This document shows, piece by piece, positions 4,955-5,604 of a stretch of DNA of 5,604 nt. The stretch lies in assembly GCA_007127615.1 (NCBI GenBank), contig SKZB01000246.1, positions 1 through 5,604 of the forward strand. The letters run 5' to 3'. How positions within the stretch are numbered: position 1 is the first letter of the stretch; each line of letters begins with the position of its first letter. The notes beneath the pieces were generated by a model that had not been told where the DNA came from, did no database searches, and saw only the letters and a program-made list of their open reading frames with translations. A program made the translations under genes and the position numbers. This DNA is from Phycisphaerales bacterium. GTDB taxonomy: Bacteria; Planctomycetota; Phycisphaerae; Phycisphaerales; SM1A02.

Positions 4955-5604
4955 GCGCACCGTCGACCCATCCCGAAAGTCTGAACGCCGCGCGGCTTCT
5001 CCACGATCGTGTGGAGGAAATCTTCGGGCAACATCGCGATCAGGTCGCCCGGGAGACCGATCGAATCTTCGCGGTGTTGCTGCTGGTGCAATGGGCCGCG
5101 GCCATTGTCGTGGCGGCGTGGATCACGCCGACCACCTGGATCGGTTCGCAGAGTCAGGTCCATGCGCATCTCGTTGCGGCCGTTTTTCTCGGCGGATTGA
5201 TCGTTGCCCTGCCGCTGGCGTGGATTCGACTTTGGCCCGGCAGTGTGATGAGCCGACATGTCGTGGCGATCGGACAGATGCTGATCGGTGCGCTCCTGAT
5301 TCACCTGACCGGCGGACGCATTGAGACGCACTTTCATGTCTTCGGGTCGCTCGCGTTGCTGGCGTTCTACCGCGATTGGCGCGTCCTCATCACGGCCAGC
5401 GTTGTCGTCGGACTCGATCACATGGTCCGTGGAATCTGGTGGCCCCAGTCGGTCTTCGGGTCGGTCGAGGCCGGGGACTGGCGCTGGCTTGAACACACCG
5501 GCTGGGTCATCTTCATCGATATCTTTCTCATCGGGGCGTGTCTCCGCAATGTGCGGGAGATGCGGGTCATCGCGCTGCGACAGGCCGAATCCGAACGTAC
5601 CAAC
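4951..5604 (+). CDS. Multi-span membrane sensor, N-terminal part (probable histidine kinase or other signalling protein)
   Basis: The frame is open from the ATG at 4951 to the right edge: 218 codons, no stop. A polar N-terminus of about 35 residues (RLLHDRVEEIFGQHRDQVARETD) is followed by about five or six hydrophobic segments near 36-58, 69-92, 101-117, 128-140, 145-156 and 181-198. Between them are GGRIETHFHVFGSLALLAFY (121-140), WRVL, LDHMVRGIWWPQSVFG (155-170) and WRWLEHTGWV (177-186). I recall this His-containing membrane block at the N-terminus of histidine kinases, GGDEF proteins and chemotaxis receptors. The final visible residues (199-218, RNVREMRVIALRQAESER) form a likely helical linker to a cytoplasmic output domain, which lies outside the window, so the output type cannot be told. 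Translation starts within the stop of the thioredoxin-like gene (ATGA), with no good Shine-Dalgarno sequence, implying coupling. Confidence 0.75.
   Translation, partial: MSAPSTHPESLNAARLLHDRVEEIFGQHRDQVARETDRIFAVLLLVQWAAAIVVAAWITPTTWIGSQSQVHAHLVAAVFLGGLIVALPLAWIRLWPGSVMSRHVVAIGQMLIGALLIHLTGGRIETHFHVFGSLALLAFYRDWRVLITASVVVGLDHMVRGIWWPQSVFGSVEAGDWRWLEHTGWVIFIDIFLIGACLRNVREMRVIALRQAESERTN

Noticed and set aside
4256..4960. A 234-codon minus-strand ORF
   Set aside because: It is antisense to the thioredoxin-like gene, which has a ribosome site, a membrane anchor and the CPC motif. The product is Arg-rich and featureless.
4599..5324. A 241-codon plus-strand ORF crossing the thioredoxin/sensor junction
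   Set aside because: It is out of frame with both genes, Arg/Ser/Cys-rich and without a recognisable domain; the two in-frame genes with an ATGA overlap explain the region.
4882..5496. A 204-codon minus-strand ORF
   Set aside because: It is antisense to the membrane sensor, polar and Arg/Asp/Gln-rich as expected for the complement of a hydrophobic coding region.

Overview
The window is GC-rich and compactly coded, and looks like a bacterial chromosome. Protein style, together with a RedB-like thioredoxin paired with a multi-membrane-span sensor and a GldA/GldF/GldG-type ABC operon, suggests a planctomycete-like bacterium (Planctomycetota). That assignment is inference from remembered family distributions; no marker gene in the window proves it.

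Layout. Two transcription units diverge from an intergenic region of about 400 bp (3879-4276). Leftward on the minus strand are folE (GTP cyclohydrolase I, 3178-3878 region), a 162-bp gap carrying a candidate promoter and a triplicated 14-bp motif, then three ABC-system genes: an ATPase (3014 to 2157), a six-span ABC-2 permease (2160 to 1393) and a GldG-family extracytoplasmic protein (1396 to beyond the left edge). Rightward on the plus strand are a membrane-anchored thioredoxin-like protein with a CPC motif (4277-4954) and the N-terminal membrane domain of a sensor or signal-transduction protein (4951 to beyond the right edge).

How they work together. The three ABC genes are joined by two ATGA stop/start overlaps, so they are very probably translated together and form one complex: the ATPase drives the permease, and the GldG-like protein provides a membrane-anchored periplasmic part. 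The substrate is unknown. FolE makes 7,8-dihydroneopterin triphosphate from GTP, at the head of pterin/folate synthesis. It may only be a neighbour of the ABC unit. The thioredoxin-like gene and the sensor gene are also joined by an ATGA overlap, which suggests a redox or ligand-responsive pair acting at the membrane.

The two end genes are both cut by the window and are open to its edges. No tRNA, rRNA, CRISPR array, insertion sequence or phage gene was seen. The part most worth following up is the CPC-thioredoxin/His-rich membrane sensor pair. The rest is recognisable, although the transported substrate of the ABC system is open.
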